In this document: positions 1 to 10,942 of the stretch, piece by piece
How the letters are laid out: the number at the start of each line of letters is the position of its first letter
Numbering within the stretch: the stretch's first letter is position 1
Assembly: GCF_000330505.1 (NCBI RefSeq)
Contig: NW_004440121.1
Span: forward strand, 16,067-80,066
Reading direction: 5' to 3'
DNA: 64,000 bases
DNA from: Entamoeba invadens IP1
Taxonomy: Eukaryota > Evosea > Mastigamoebida > Endamoebidae
Made by a program: the position numbers and the translations under genes
The notes under the pieces: model-generated
Told to the model about the DNA's origin: nothing
Database searches by the model: none
Seen by the model: only the letters and a program-made list of their open reading frames with translations

Positions 1-62
1 CCACCTTTATCAAAAAAATATTTGCCGCAAGTGTTTTTTGAAGGAAGTCCATTTTTCAGCCA

Positions 63-204
63 CTGTTTGTGCGTCCCCATGTCACCCACTTTCCTTGTCC
101 GTACTGCGTGGACGCGGATGTGGTTCCCCCCGCTTGCTGGGGGGGTCAGGGGGGATCCGCGCCAAGGGAGGACTTGGAAAGTGGGTGAAACGGTGCACAA
201 ACAG
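63..204. other. GC-rich long imperfect hairpin, possible structured RNA
   Basis: This stretch is much richer in G and C than its surroundings and folds back on itself in nested stems: 63-72 with 195-204 (10 bp, perfect), 83-94 with 176-187 (12 bp, perfect), 113-119 with 155-161 (7 bp) and a central C6/G6 hairpin at 126-131 with 139-144. The arms are interrupted by unpaired bulges. Overlapping ORFs cross the hairpin in several frames and resemble no protein I know. It could be a structured non-coding RNA, a double-stranded RNA source, or the core of a repeat element. I cannot name a family, and the strand is undetermined. Confidence 0.5.
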
Positions 205-1088
205 ACTGTTTGAGTGTGTCTTTAGAGCCTTCTTTTCAATGCTCCGTCTTACTCGGTTTCCACTAAATCAAGGTGATTTTTCGGCATTTTTTGAATTCGG
301 GAACCAGACCTAATATTATCCCAGTTTCCTATTTACTATAATTTTAATTTGAATATGATTCGAAATAGAAAAAATAAATCTATTTTAAGAGGTGGTGGTG
401 GTCAATGTAGGTCCCGTGTTAAAATCGTTTTTATATATTTTTTATTATCACAGTTTCATTTTTAGTTAAGTTGACTTTTGCCAAAAATAGGGAAAAAGAC
501 ATCAAAATAAAATTTTTGTTTTGACAAAATAATCACAATATTTACTTAAAATCAACATTATTTTTCTATTTTTGAAAACTTGTGGTTAACAAATGTTAGA
601 TTTGTCTTTGATTTAAATTTTGGATAAATTTGTTTTTGATTCTAAAAATATAAAATTGAAAGGATTGGGTTTGAAGAAAGGACAATGTTGTTTGACTGAC
701 TCTAGTTATGTTTGTTTTTACGATCGCCAAAACTTTTTCTTTACAGATGAAGACTTTTTGCCGCGGTAGTTATTCTACTTAAAACGACAGTTAACATATA
801 AACTATAAAATATTAAAATGTATAGTATATAAAAAATAGTTTAATAATATAATATTTATACTATATAAAATAAAACTATTAATTATAATTGATAATATCA
901 TAAAATATTAGAAATTGTTTAATAACGATTAAATAATAATTTAACTTATTAAAATAGAATTTGTTATTAACCAAACTTTTCTTAACATAGTTAAGTGAAA
1001 TCAACCAGAACATAGTTGTCACCTTGCGATTACTTGTTAAAATTGAATTATTATTGCTTTTCATCACTTTCAAACATCATATAATGGT
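205..1088. other. AT-rich intergenic spacer
   Basis: No gene is supported here. Bases 205-330 are still moderately GC-rich and may belong to the same unit as the hairpin upstream. From about 331 on the sequence is A+T-rich, with stops in all frames. Confidence 0.5.
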
Positions 1089-1313
1089 TTAATATACCAA
1101 GTTAATAAAGAAAAAAATGTCATAGAATGGACTATAACAAAACATTAAATCACTATACTTGGTGTTGTTAATACAATTAGTTTGCTTTATAAACGTGCAA
1201 TACTTTGATAGAACAGAAGAGTTATTATTCACAGGAAAACAAATGAAACTACTCTGTTCTTCATTGATGCATAAACAGAGTGTTTGAAACAAAACTACTA
1301 CAATTATGTGCAT
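1089..1313 (-). CDS. Possible small secreted Cys-containing peptide
   Basis: A 74-codon reading frame begins MHIIVVVLFQTLCLC, which looks like a signal peptide, and continues with several Cys residues and Asn-rich stretches. The overall style (signal sequence, then NNS and Cys) resembles the ectodomain starts of the kinase receptors in this window, so it may be a relic of such a gene and not an independent peptide. An in-frame ATG 33 bases upstream would spoil the signal peptide, so I prefer the inner start. There is no family match. Confidence 0.25.
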   Translation of the reverse strand: MHIIVVVLFQTLCLCINEEQSSFICFPVNNNSSVLSKYCTFIKQTNCINNTKYSDLMFCYSPFYDIFFFINLVY

Positions 1314-1578
1314 TTTATTGTTTAATCTTTTTGTAAATTTTATCAAAGCTATTACTGAATCATATATTTAACATATTTATAAGTATTTATTTACTTAAAA
1401 CTGTCAGTCAGTTTGTTTGTTGGTGTGTTTTAATATAGATCACAATTAAATTATTTTAAATTAACAATTATAATTATAATTATTAAATTTATATATAAAA
1501 TGTTAAAAAATATTATATAAAAGTACTTCAAAAAACAATAAAAATATAGTAAAATATAATATTTATTGTAATATGTTA

Positions 1579-1818
1579 CAGTTAGTTTCACAACAATTCC
1601 TTATTTTTCATAACAAATAGATTTGTACCTTTGTTCAGCCCTGTTTCAAAATTATTATTTTTTTTGTTTCACAATTTGCGTGATTGTAGCATAATTGGCA
1701 TTATTGTTGCATATCAATATCGGGTGTTTCATAACTATTTATTTATCCTCAAATTATTGAAATATGAAACGAAAATCTATTTGTTATGAAAAATAAATAA
1801 TTCTTGTGAAACTAACTG
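1579..1818. mobile_element. Short TA-flanked inverted-repeat element (MITE), about 240 bp
   Basis: The two ends are inverted repeats of about 45 bp with a few mismatches, each beginning CAGTTAGTTTCACAA read inward. TA stands on both sides (1577-1578 and 1819-1820), as expected for a Tc1/mariner target duplication. There is no coding capacity. A transposase acting in trans is required. Confidence 0.8.
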
Positions 1819-1826
1819 TATATATA

Positions 1827-2702
1827 AACTGTATTTCAAAACTCTGTACAGTTTCCAAAATTTATAAAAACCCTTTGTCTTAATTTCCTATTATTTACTG
1901 TTTTTTATTTGTTTCATTATCTATTTTCCTATTTGTTGAACCAACAACGGTACACAGTTTAAAACCCTTAAAAACCAATACAGTTTCAATTATTGAACAA
2001 AAAATCAGGAAATCACCCAAATATTGGGTAAATCTTCCCCGATTTTCCAGGTTCGTTATTTGGTCAGTGGTTTTTTTTGTAACTAAACGTCAGTAAAATT
2101 CTATCTTTCTAACAAACACAAAATAAACGATAATATAAAAACCAATGTTGTGATGAAGGACAATTGCATCAAATGATACAACACTTTAACTAATAATAAG
2201 TTTTTGTTTATTTCAACAATTAAAAAAGTCATCAATAACATAAAACAAACATTTAAACAATCAAGATTATTAATCAAAAGAGTCTAAAATAAAATAAACA
2301 GTTCAAAAATAAAAAATAACTTTTCAATTGTAAGTCTTAACCTATTTATCTTCTTTCAATGCTTGTTTTACTCATTAATACTTTTCATTTTTATACAAAA
2401 CACGACTTGGCGATTCTGTAAACATGGGCATTTAATTATAAAGTTGTGTTTTGTGTTTTTGGCAAAAATTGGGTTATGGTAATCAAAATTTAAATCCCAA
2501 GTTTGTTTTTTATATTTTTCAAGTAAATTTTTGGTGCAAGATTTATTTGTCAAGTTAAATTTAAAAAAGTCAGGTTCGTTATTTTGTTTTTTTCGAGTAA
2601 ATATTTATAACAAAAAATGAGGGTTAAGCAAAGGAAAAATTATTTAGAAATTATTTGTCTATAAAATCGGGGCATCCCAGTACAGAGTTTTGAAAAACTT
2701 TT
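1827..2702. mobile_element. TA-flanked inverted-repeat element, about 0.88 kb
   Basis: The ends match in inverted orientation over about 23 bp (core TTTCAAAACTCTGTAC), flanked by TA at 1825-1826 and 2703-2704. Directly inside the right end lies a G/C patch (ATCGGGGCATCCCAGTAC on the plus strand) that is shared in diverged form with the element at 35440-36441. Inside, a motif beginning CAGGTTCGTTATTT occurs twice (about 2049 and 2571). It starts only a few bases after the end of the 1579-1818 element. It has no convincing ORF. Confidence 0.65.
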
Positions 2703-3138
2703 TATTTATATTATATTGTTTTTAACAATCATTATTTGATAATAATGTGTGTTAATATACCTAATAATCGAAATACTCATATTATTAATAAAAATGTTAA
2801 TTATTTTCAAATAAATGTTATATAATTTATTTAAAATTTTATATATTTTAGAAAATGATTTTTATTTTAATAAAAATGTTGTATACATTAAAAAAAATAT
2901 CATGTTATTTATTACAAATATAACCACTTTCATTAAATATTATAAAAATCATAAAAAACAATAAAAACGAGAAAAAATCAATTATGTTTTACTCTTGTTT
3001 AAAGAGTCTACATAGCGCCGAGGAGTCATCATTTATAACCCACATCTTTGCCCCTGGTATTACCAAGTTTTATCCAAACCAATATTAAATAGTGGTCCTA
3101 TACTATTCAAATGGCAAGAATTTGTTTTAATGATCAAT
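2703..3138. other. AT-rich intergenic spacer
   Basis: Mostly A+T-rich. The last 140 bases, from about 3000, become more mixed in composition and may already be part of, or a promoter for, the structured island that follows. Confidence 0.4.
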
Positions 3139-3399
3139 GGAGAGACAATCTGACTCTCTAAGTCCAGAGCGTTTCCTTCAAAGCCTTTGAAAACACAGAG
3201 TTGGGACTTACTGGAACGGCGAAGATGCGAGGTGACAAGGCTCGACTTACTCTTCCTGGGAAATTGCCTTTAGGGTTTACCAGACCCCATTCAGCCACCG
3301 GGCCAACTTCCGGTGGGAGATCTAGCTTATCGGAGGTATCGATAGCTACTTTTGACGACTCGCATTTTGTGGTGTCTCCCTTGTGTAGGGTTGATTTTT
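3139..3399 (+). ncRNA. Candidate structured non-coding RNA, GC-rich island
   Basis: A sharp GC-rich island with several self-complementary segments: 3140-3144 with 3154-3158, 3177-3183 with 3185-3191, a long-range pair 3222-3231 with 3359-3368 (10 bp including G-T), 3273-3276 with 3284-3287, 3295-3301 with 3310-3316 (7 bp, 8-base loop), 3323-3327 with 3344-3348, and a small stem at 3378-3390 followed by a T run at 3395-3399. Nested local hairpins enclosed by a long-range helix and ending in T5 suggest a pol III-type transcript on the plus strand. I looked for SRP, RNase P, U1, U2 and U3 signatures and found none, so the class is unknown. The 80-codon ORF crossing it ends in AT-rich sequence and looks accidental. 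Confidence 0.5.
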
Positions 3400-3454
3400 A
3401 TTATATTAAAATATATTTATTCTATAGTGTAAATAATTTTTAATTATTATTCAC

Positions 3455-6400
3455 TTAAATAGTTTCCACACTTTTTATTACTTCATCAATATGTGGTCTA
3501 TCTTCTGGTCTTTGGTTCCAACAATTTTGTATCAATTTGAAATGTTTTTCATTCATATTTTCCTCTTTATCAAGTCTTTTTCCCGAAATCACAAACTCGG
3601 CTATTTTCCAGGGAAATTTGAATTCCTCTTTGTCATACGCTTCTCCCCACTTTAATGTTTCATAAAACGTTACTCCAAATGAATAAATGTCAGCACTCTT
3701 TTTATACTTTTCTTTGTTCAAAATTTCAGGTGCCATATAAGTTGGTGTACCAACGCCTTTAGTGAATGTCATGTTAGTCATTAACATATTAACGTTTCTA
3801 CTACTTCCAAAATCAGTCAATTTGGCATTTACTTTTACGTTCAAATCAAGTGAAAAGACAAGAATGTTGTCTGGTTTGATATCTCTGTGCATTATTCCAT
3901 TGTTGTGTAAATACAATATCCCTTTTGCTGCGTCATACATGAACTTGATACGCAACTTATTTTCGACTTCTTCAGCCTTTTTGTGTTTTATCAAGTCATT
4001 TAAACTTCCAAATTGTGCAAATTCAGTGACCATACAGATCTTGTTGGGTACAAATACGGCGCCATAGAAGTGGACTATATAATCACATCGGAACTTGTCC
4101 AACATCGAAACTTCCTTCTCAAATTCTGTAAGTGCGTTGTTAGTGTTATTTAATTGTTTCATCTTTTTAATTGCCACTACATTACCTCTAAAATCTCCTT
4201 TAAAAATAACACCAAAAGAGCCTTCCCCCAACTTTTTCTCTTCAATCAACTCGTCTGGGTCCAATCGAGTCGACATCTCTGTCTCCGCCTTTGTTTCTAT
4301 GTAAAGTTGGGAAGTTTCTCCCTTCTTTAAATTAGCAGAGACCAATACGATTTTGTCTTCTATTATACACGAGTAATTCGGTGTTAATAAAACTTCAAAT
4401 TCGATTGCTTTTCCTTTTGGAATTGTCATGATTTTGGGTTCAGTTCGGATTGAGTATTTTGTGCAATTATCTTTCAGACTGAATTGCACTTTAATGACAT
4501 TTTTGCCGACATTTCCAACACAAATCAACTCGCGGCTTTCAGTGGCAACTGGTATTTTAGTTGTTTCTTCTGTCGCTCCACAAAACTCGATACACGTCTT
4601 GTTGACAACAATATCAACTATATCAGTTTTGACAAATTCGATGTTTGTCTTCTTCATATCAAATAAACAATACTTCTCTTGTAACTTTTCTGTCTTGCGG
4701 TGGTTCAAAATTACAATGAAAACGAAGATGGACAATGCAATGAAAATAATAAAGATGACCATAACAAACAAAACACATAAAAGAATGACCCACCATACGG
4801 CTTGTGCAATACATTTCGTCTTTGTGTTGTCTGGAACATGCCAAAAAGTACATTTTGAGCATTTTGAATCCGAGACTTCAACGCATTTATCCACTTGACT
4901 CTTTGATACACATTCAGATGATTCATTAAGTATAAAGTCGTTTTTACACGACGTGCACTTCCCAACAGAATTGCAATTTTCACAATTTGTCGTTTTGGAG
5001 TCACAAGAAGAACAAAATTGATTTTCAACGAAATAGCCAGAGGAACACTTTAAACACCCACGGACACTTTTATCTTCACAATTAGTCAAATTGTCGTACG
5101 AAATACAAGCACTTGAATTTGTGAGTAAAAAGTGGTTCGACTCACAGAATGTACACGTTTTGATACTGTGACATTCTAAACAATTCTCCAAGCAATTTTC
5201 ACACTTTCCAGCTTCGTTTCTAAACGTCTTTGAAACACAGAGAGCACATATCGAAGTGCCTGTCACCACTTTGCTGCAATTGTCTGACACATCAGATCCT
5301 GAAACACAGAACCCATTCTTGACTATCAAATTGTTGTCGCATAATATGCAATTTGAACTGGAAGTGCACCTTAAACAATTGTCAGAACATTTTAAACATG
5401 TGTGGTTCTCAGTGAGATAAAACGTCGATTTGCACCGAACACAACGATCGCCTTTGAAATACAAAGTCTCACAATCGTTCACTGTTTGTGGTGTTGAGAC
5501 ACACATCTGTGTATTATAGTCAAGATAAAACCTATTTACACAATTCACACATTTGCCATTCAGATTTGTAACATCACAATTGTTGATATTTTCAATGCAA
5601 ACATCATTTTTGATAAAATCGGATTTGTCTGAACAGCCACGACAATGTGTGTTATAACTTTCTATACACTCACTTGAACCAAATGATTCACACAATCCAT
5701 CGGTATTAACTACTCCTGTTAATCCACAAGATACACAACTGTTTATTGTGCATTTTTGACACAAATTACCAAACGTCTCATTACACAGTTTACACGTGTT
5801 GTTAAATAAATAATAAGATTGCTCACAAACCAGAGGAACTTTGTTGTTTGTTGTTATAACCCCATTCAAAGTCATACAAGTTTCTTCTGCATTCAAAATT
5901 TCATTTGATTTGCAAATTTTGCATTTGGTTTCTTCTGCGTAAAATACACATTTTGTGAGCACACTTGTACAATCACTGTTTGTATTATAATACCCTTCTT
6001 TACATTTGTAAACACGTGATATATTATAGAACAATATTGTGGTATCTTTATTTTCGACTTCTGAGCATCCAAACGACGAGTTGATTTGATAATTTACTTT
6101 GCAAAGCAAACAATTCGACTTGAAACATCGGAGACAGTGATTAGGACATTTATTACATTTTTCTTTGTAAGGTTCAAACCCATTTTCACACTCTTCACAA
6201 TATGTGGTTGTTCCATTCCGTTGTCGAGAAACGCATTTTTCACTGAAATCAAGACATTTTCCATTGGCTAAAACAGTTGACTGATCACAATGCAAGCACT
6301 TTGAATTCAAATTAGTTATTAATAACGAATTGCACTTATTAGACGAGTTGTACTCTATTGAAACGTATTCATTGCCATTTTTTAAGTTATTTGAATTTAT

Positions 6401-8488
6401 TGTATTTGAAAACTTGTATTTATTTCCAAGCAACAGCTTTTCAAAATTCGTTTGGATGTTAAGAATGTTTCCTTCAACAGATTCGTCTTGAACAAATAAA
6501 ACGGTTTTTGTCGAGTCTTTGAAGTTATAATTTGATGTAATTTCAAAATTGAACTTTGTCACTGTTTCTTGTTGATCAAAAGTACCAGAAAACGATTCAT
6601 TCAAATCAACTTCATTGGTTGACACTATGACGGTTGTATTGATATTATTAACGGGACAATGCAACACCTCATCTTGATAACTTTGAAATTTTGAAAAAAC
6701 ACTTCCTGTTAAATTGCATCGAATTGTGTAATCAAAATTGTTGTCCCCTCCATAACAAACACGATACAGTTTATTCCCTAACAATATCTTTGTTGAAGTA
6801 ACTTCAAATGGAAAATCATTCAGTGGTGTGGAAGACGAGATAAAGTCAACGCATTTTGTTGTACTTCCACTTACAGGAAAAATCAATGAAATGTTTTGAT
6901 TTGAATAATATGATGATAGTTTGCCGCCTCTTATTTGTATAATTCCATTTTGATTTATTTTAGAAATCTCATCTATAATTTTAACAGTTGTAATTGACAA
7001 ATAATAATTATTTGAAGTGAAGTTGTCAACTATAATTCTGGTCTTATTGTAAACATATAAAGTTTTACAATTAACATTTGCTTCCAAATAGACAGTTTCA
7101 GTGAAAGAGCAATAATTGGAAATAAGATGTACATTGTTGCCTGTAGTTAATATCATCGCTTTATTAGAACAATTAATAACTCCCCAGTTTTCGTTGTTTT
7201 GTATTATATAATTGTTATGCCCAACAATCAATTTCAAGTTAGTGCGTGGGTTTATTGTGCAGTCGGTCATAATTTCACCTCGAAAAGTAAAAGTTTTGTT
7301 TTCGTTGTATTCACAGTCACAAAGAATGTTAATATAATCCATGTGAATTACTCGATTCCCACATACTGTAAGTGTTTGAATATCATTATTATTTGAATTG
7401 ATGTAGAAGAGAATTTGATTTTTTACAATATCACTGAGAGTGAAAGTCACGATTGTGACTGGTTTGTTAAATGTGTAATTTCCCTTTGAAGTTATCGTTA
7501 ATTTCTTGATGACAGTTTCAACGTCAAAATAGACTGAAAATCCACTCGACATATTAAATTCGTTAAATGTTAATATTTGATTATTTGTCGAGTTAAAAGT
7601 GTAAAAAACATTTTCTGATAGAATCAACGAATTCCACATTGAAAGTCCAAAATCGTAACTTTTTTCATGTTTAATAACACTATTGGTCGTATTTAAATTG
7701 AGATCAAAAAGAGAGCTGTTGTAGTTACAATCTGGATAATTGAATTTTGTTTGGAAATTGATGTTGACACTATTGTCTATAGAATTACAAGTACAATCTT
7801 GTTTTATAATAGACTGTGTTGTCAAAACGTATCTTGCCATTGTGGCACTGACTCTACAAACTGGTAATATATTCAAATTGGGAAGTGAGTCTATTTTGTA
7901 CATTTCAATCTTATTAAAATATCCAGTAGCAGCATATCTTATAGAATCAACATAGTACTGCATTTGTGAAGTGGTTTTGCTAAAATCAAATGTGATGTCA
8001 GAAGCTTCTGTGCCTTTGACAAACAAAAAGAGTTCGTAAAGGTGTTTTATAACCCACCATTTCCCATTTCCATAAGAATAGAGGGCAATTCCTTGGTTAA
8101 TTGGTTCCAAAGTTGGACGATAACTGCCATTAGTAAATGATCGACAACCGGAAGTACACCCCAAAATGACAGAAAGTCCGTTTGGCATGTTTGTATCATC
8201 GATGTAAAATCTCTCTTGTTCATTCGATGTTTGTAGAAACAATTTTTCTAGAACGACTCCTTTTTCAAAATAAAAGTCTGATGATATGGGTGTTGGTGTT
8301 GATGATTTGTATGTGTAAGTTTTGTCAGAGCAACAAAACTTGGTTACATTAATTTTTTGGTGTATTCTACTAATTGTTTTAATTGAAGAGACTTTATTCA
8401 TTATGGCTTCTTCATGTGTTAGGTCATTCGGCGTTGGACCAATCACAAAACCCAACGATTGTATAAATAAAAGGACAATAAACAACAT
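3455..8488 (-). CDS. Transmembrane receptor kinase with Cys-rich ectodomain (TMK family)
   Basis: A 1677-residue type I membrane protein. The start MLFIVLLFIQSLGFVIG is a signal peptide. Residues to about 700 form an Asn- and Ser-rich ectodomain with many N-glycosylation sites. About 720-1225 is a string of Cys-rich, furin-like CxxC repeats. A single membrane segment begins WWVILLCVLFVMVIF near 1230. After a beta-rich juxtamembrane region, a kinase domain starts near 1409 (LDPDELIEEKK) with the glycine loop GEGSFG, VAIKK lysine, HRDIKPDN catalytic loop near 1533, DFGSS near 1560 and MAPE. All catalytic residues are present, so it should be active, probably as a Ser/Thr (TKL-type) kinase. Entamoeba species carry large families of such receptors with presumed signalling roles at the plasma membrane; the ligand is unknown. 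The closest relative in this window is the copy at 19542-23869. Confidence 0.95.
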   Translation of the reverse strand: MLFIVLLFIQSLGFVIGPTPNDLTHEEAIMNKVSSIKTISRIHQKINVTKFCCSDKTYTYKSSTPTPISSDFYFEKGVVLEKLFLQTSNEQERFYIDDTNMPNGLSVILGCTSGCRSFTNGSYRPTLEPINQGIALYSYGNGKWWVIKHLYELFLFVKGTEASDITFDFSKTTSQMQYYVDSIRYAATGYFNKIEMYKIDSLPNLNILPVCRVSATMARYVLTTQSIIKQDCTCNSIDNSVNINFQTKFNYPDCNYNSSLFDLNLNTTNSVIKHEKSYDFGLSMWNSLILSENVFYTFNSTNNQILTFNEFNMSSGFSVYFDVETVIKKLTITSKGNYTFNKPVTIVTFTLSDIVKNQILFYINSNNNDIQTLTVCGNRVIHMDYINILCDCEYNENKTFTFRGEIMTDCTINPRTNLKLIVGHNNYIIQNNENWGVINCSNKAMILTTGNNVHLISNYCSFTETVYLEANVNCKTLYVYNKTRIIVDNFTSNNYYLSITTVKIIDEISKINQNGIIQIRGGKLSSYYSNQNISLIFPVSGSTTKCVDFISSSTPLNDFPFEVTSTKILLGNKLYRVCYGGDNNFDYTIRCNLTGSVFSKFQSYQDEVLHCPVNNINTTVIVSTNEVDLNESFSGTFDQQETVTKFNFEITSNYNFKDSTKTVLFVQDESVEGNILNIQTNFEKLLLGNKYKFSNTINSNNLKNGNEYVSIEYNSSNKCNSLLITNLNSKCLHCDQSTVLANGKCLDFSEKCVSRQRNGTTTYCEECENGFEPYKEKCNKCPNHCLRCFKSNCLLCKVNYQINSSFGCSEVENKDTTILFYNISRVYKCKEGYYNTNSDCTSVLTKCVFYAEETKCKICKSNEILNAEETCMTLNGVITTNNKVPLVCEQSYYLFNNTCKLCNETFGNLCQKCTINSCVSCGLTGVVNTDGLCESFGSSECIESYNTHCRGCSDKSDFIKNDVCIENINNCDVTNLNGKCVNCVNRFYLDYNTQMCVSTPQTVNDCETLYFKGDRCVRCKSTFYLTENHTCLKCSDNCLRCTSSSNCILCDNNLIVKNGFCVSGSDVSDNCSKVVTGTSICALCVSKTFRNEAGKCENCLENCLECHSIKTCTFCESNHFLLTNSSACISYDNLTNCEDKSVRGCLKCSSGYFVENQFCSSCDSKTTNCENCNSVGKCTSCKNDFILNESSECVSKSQVDKCVEVSDSKCSKCTFWHVPDNTKTKCIAQAVWWVILLCVLFVMVIFIIFIALSIFVFIVILNHRKTEKLQEKYCLFDMKKTNIEFVKTDIVDIVVNKTCIEFCGATEETTKIPVATESRELICVGNVGKNVIKVQFSLKDNCTKYSIRTEPKIMTIPKGKAIEFEVLLTPNYSCIIEDKIVLVSANLKKGETSQLYIETKAETEMSTRLDPDELIEEKKLGEGSFGVIFKGDFRGNVVAIKKMKQLNNTNNALTEFEKEVSMLDKFRCDYIVHFYGAVFVPNKICMVTEFAQFGSLNDLIKHKKAEEVENKLRIKFMYDAAKGILYLHNNGIMHRDIKPDNILVFSLDLNVKVNAKLTDFGSSRNVNMLMTNMTFTKGVGTPTYMAPEILNKEKYKKSADIYSFGVTFYETLKWGEAYDKEEFKFPWKIAEFVISGKRLDKEENMNEKHFKLIQNCWNQRPEDRPHIDEVIKSVETI

Positions 8489-8674
8489 ATCAAAAAGTAA
8501 CTATTCAGTTTTAGTAAAAATAGATTTTTCGATATATTGAATGAATAATGAAAGCAAATAAATTATCATTCAACTTTGATTATTAATAATTAAGTAAATT
8601 CAACACGGTGTTTTCTAATTTGTATAAAACGTGTTGTACCGAGTAATAATTTATTTCGATTTATTATTTGTTTA

Positions 8675-8929
8675 CAGTCATGCGAAAAAGCTGTCGCGTC
8701 TGGAAAAACCTGTCTTGAAAAAATATTTTATAGTAAATTTATAATTACTTAATATACGGTATAGCTTCTATTCGATTTATTTGCAGGGTCATTTCACAAA
8801 AATCGAATAAAAATATTCGGCATTTCCAAATAACATTTTCTATTTCAGATCATTTGTTTATAGTACTAGAATAGTTCATTACCACCCGAGACAGGTTTTT
8901 CCAAACGCGACAGCTTTTTCGCATGACTG
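8675..8929. mobile_element. MITE with CAGTCATGCG ends, 255 bp, complete
   Basis: Perfect or nearly perfect inverted ends of about 45 bp begin CAGTCATGCGAAAAAGC and are flanked by TA at 8673-8674 and 8930-8931. It lies about 190 bp upstream of the receptor kinase start. A second copy at 14936 is the same sequence in the opposite orientation as far as it can be read, which implies recent movement. Confidence 0.9.
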
Positions 8930-9228
8930 TAATATTATAAAAAAAGAATTAAATATTATAATTTTTAAAATGATTACTAATTTTATATAAATTGATAATA
9001 CCTTTGTTTTTATCAGAAATTAATAATGAAATTATTTTAATCAAACAAACTTTTTTATACTTTACCTAATAGTTTGCATAAACTATAATATAGTAAACAA
9101 TTAATTAAAAACAATAAAAAAATAATCATCATTCTCAAAATCAAAAGAAACTATAATGTATAATTATAAGAATGATAATTAATAATTAACTTAAAAACAT
9201 TAAAAGAACTATAAAATATAATTATATA

Positions 9229-9740
9229 AAGTCTGTTTTTATTTAACGATATTGGGTTTTTACTATTACTTATAATAACAGTATTATTAATTATAATAAA
9301 AATAAAGTGGTTTTTCTAAAAAATGGTTTGTATTTTTTTTTTTTTTTTTTTTAAAGTGTGTTAAAAATAACAAAAAATAAAATTGCTTGGCAACTGAAAA
9401 AATTATAAAGCCAAAACAAAGAATAGGTTGGTCTTGAAATGTGAATACGACGAAATAAACTATGTCAATTGGATTATCCAAAATGAATATGTTGTCATAT
9501 TTTGATAGAGCAGACGTGTCATATTATCATGTGAGTCAAATTGAAGACGACAACAAGTGAATTGGAAAAAAGTCAATGCTTAGGAATTGTTTAACATTAG
9601 TTTAAATTAATGACAATTTTATTAATAGTTAATGGTTTTTAATTAGCGATATTGAGTATAGTAAATAATGGTTTAATATTTTCGGTCTAGTTTTTTTCTT
9701 TGTTATATTTTTAGAATATCGCTAAATAGAAAACAGACTT
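9229..9740. mobile_element. TA-flanked inverted-repeat element, about 0.5 kb
   Basis: The inverted ends begin AAGTCTGTTTT and extend about 30 bp to a shared GCGATATT/ACGATATT block, flanked by TA (9227-9228 and 9741-9742). An inner copy of the GATATT block lies near 9645. It contains a T18-type homopolymer near 9336-9353 and no gene. Confidence 0.75.
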
Positions 9741-9813
9741 TATATTAAAAACTTTTAATTTAATAATAAAAAAGAACTTTGACATTGAAAGCACAAAAAT
9801 TCATTTTATCTCC

Positions 9814-10942
9814 GTGCAACACTTTTCTCAATCTAATGTGAACCCCGAATTGAATGAAATTTCAATAATTACCGTCTTTCTTTTTGGTCATATTAAAGGT
9901 AACAAATTCTACACAATAATAGAGCAAAAGAACATTGTACCACTACAGTTCGAAGTCAACGGAATAACTTATTCCGACTCATTCTTATCACCTCAAGACG
10001 CACTTGAACGTTTCCACCATTGCTTCAATGCTAACAAAAAATATGTAAGTTCATTTATTTGTTTTTCAACGATACGACAAAGGGTATAATTATATATTAG
10101 ATAGAATTGTTGTGTCCCTTTTGAGAGGTATTGACAAGGACAATTCGTCGATGCCACAAATGTTTAACGATTATACTTATATTACACTCGGTAAATTGCT
10201 CGACACACTTTTGAAGAAATTTGACATCAATTATAATAGAAAAAACTTGAGAAAGACATCGGCAAGTTGTTCAAAATTCAAAAATTGACGAAAGATGCGA
10301 CTACCACAAAACGGTTGAAAGTCGTTTTGCGTGTTCGAGAGAAGAGACGGAAAGTATGTTTAACATTTTTATGCCATTTTACTCCGTTTCAACATCCCCA
10401 TCCATTTCACAATAAAATTCCTCAAGTGATTTACAATCGAAGTATTTAATGAGAAAAAGGCGCCGTTTTCATTTGGAAATAACTTCGTTGTGATGTTCAC
10501 AAACTTCATTGGAACTCAAGACAAAGTTTTTGAACTGCTTTTGTGCGACATATCTGTAAAGAGAAATGAAGCGAGTGGGATGGTCGAATTTATTTCTAAT
10601 AAAAATGAATGTTTTGAACATGTTCTCCCAAATGGGGAGAGCGATTCAAGCAGTTCTATTGAACTATTTCTTGTCCTCTCAGACTTCTATGAAGACCAAG
10701 AAGAGTCTCAAAATAAATTGGCGAAGACGGAAATAGAAAAGTTTTGTAAAAATTGTTGTGGAGAGTATTTTGTCACTTTTGACTGCGATTTGAAAGATTT
10801 AAAAGATTTGGGAGTCGATGGGAGTTATTTGAATTTTTTGAATAAAAACAAATTTTTTCAATGTTTTTGCAAAGAATTTTGTCACATTGAAAATTTTGAA
10901 CCAAAAAAGTTTTGCACTTTTTTGAATCGTTTTATAATGTGA
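9814..10942 (+). pseudogene. Unknown multi-exon protein gene, probably broken
   Basis: Coding-like sequence runs through four open segments. Segment 1 (9814-10060) can join segment 2 (from 10101) by a 40-base GTTTTT...TTAG intron that keeps phase. Segment 2 to 3 needs a one-base shift in an A6 run near 10240. Segment 3 joins the last (from 10454) across a GTATGT...GAG intron at 10354-10453, again in phase. The last exon ends at 10942. Upstream of 9814 the frame has no ATG: the codon in start position is GTG, 10 bases after a CAAAAATTCA motif like the Entamoeba initiator. The protein is rich in Lys, Phe and Cys near its end (KFCKNCCGEYF). I recognise no domain. It is a decayed gene, or a real gene with one sequence error and an unseen first exon. 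Confidence 0.5.

Noticed and set aside
3139..3399. Identity as SRP RNA, RNase P RNA, U1, U2 or U3
   Set aside because: Conserved sequence boxes of each were sought by eye and not found; left as unknown RNA candidate.
3201..3443. 80-codon ORF through the GC-rich island
   Set aside because: Open only because GC-rich DNA has few stops; ends in AT-rich flank and resembles no protein. The self-pairing explains the island better.
3762..5028. Several ORFs opposite or out of frame to the receptor kinase
   Set aside because: Shadows of a conserved coding sequence on the other strand or frame.
9335..9353. Long T run as a biological feature
   Set aside because: A homopolymer inside an AT-rich transposable element; no function can be argued.
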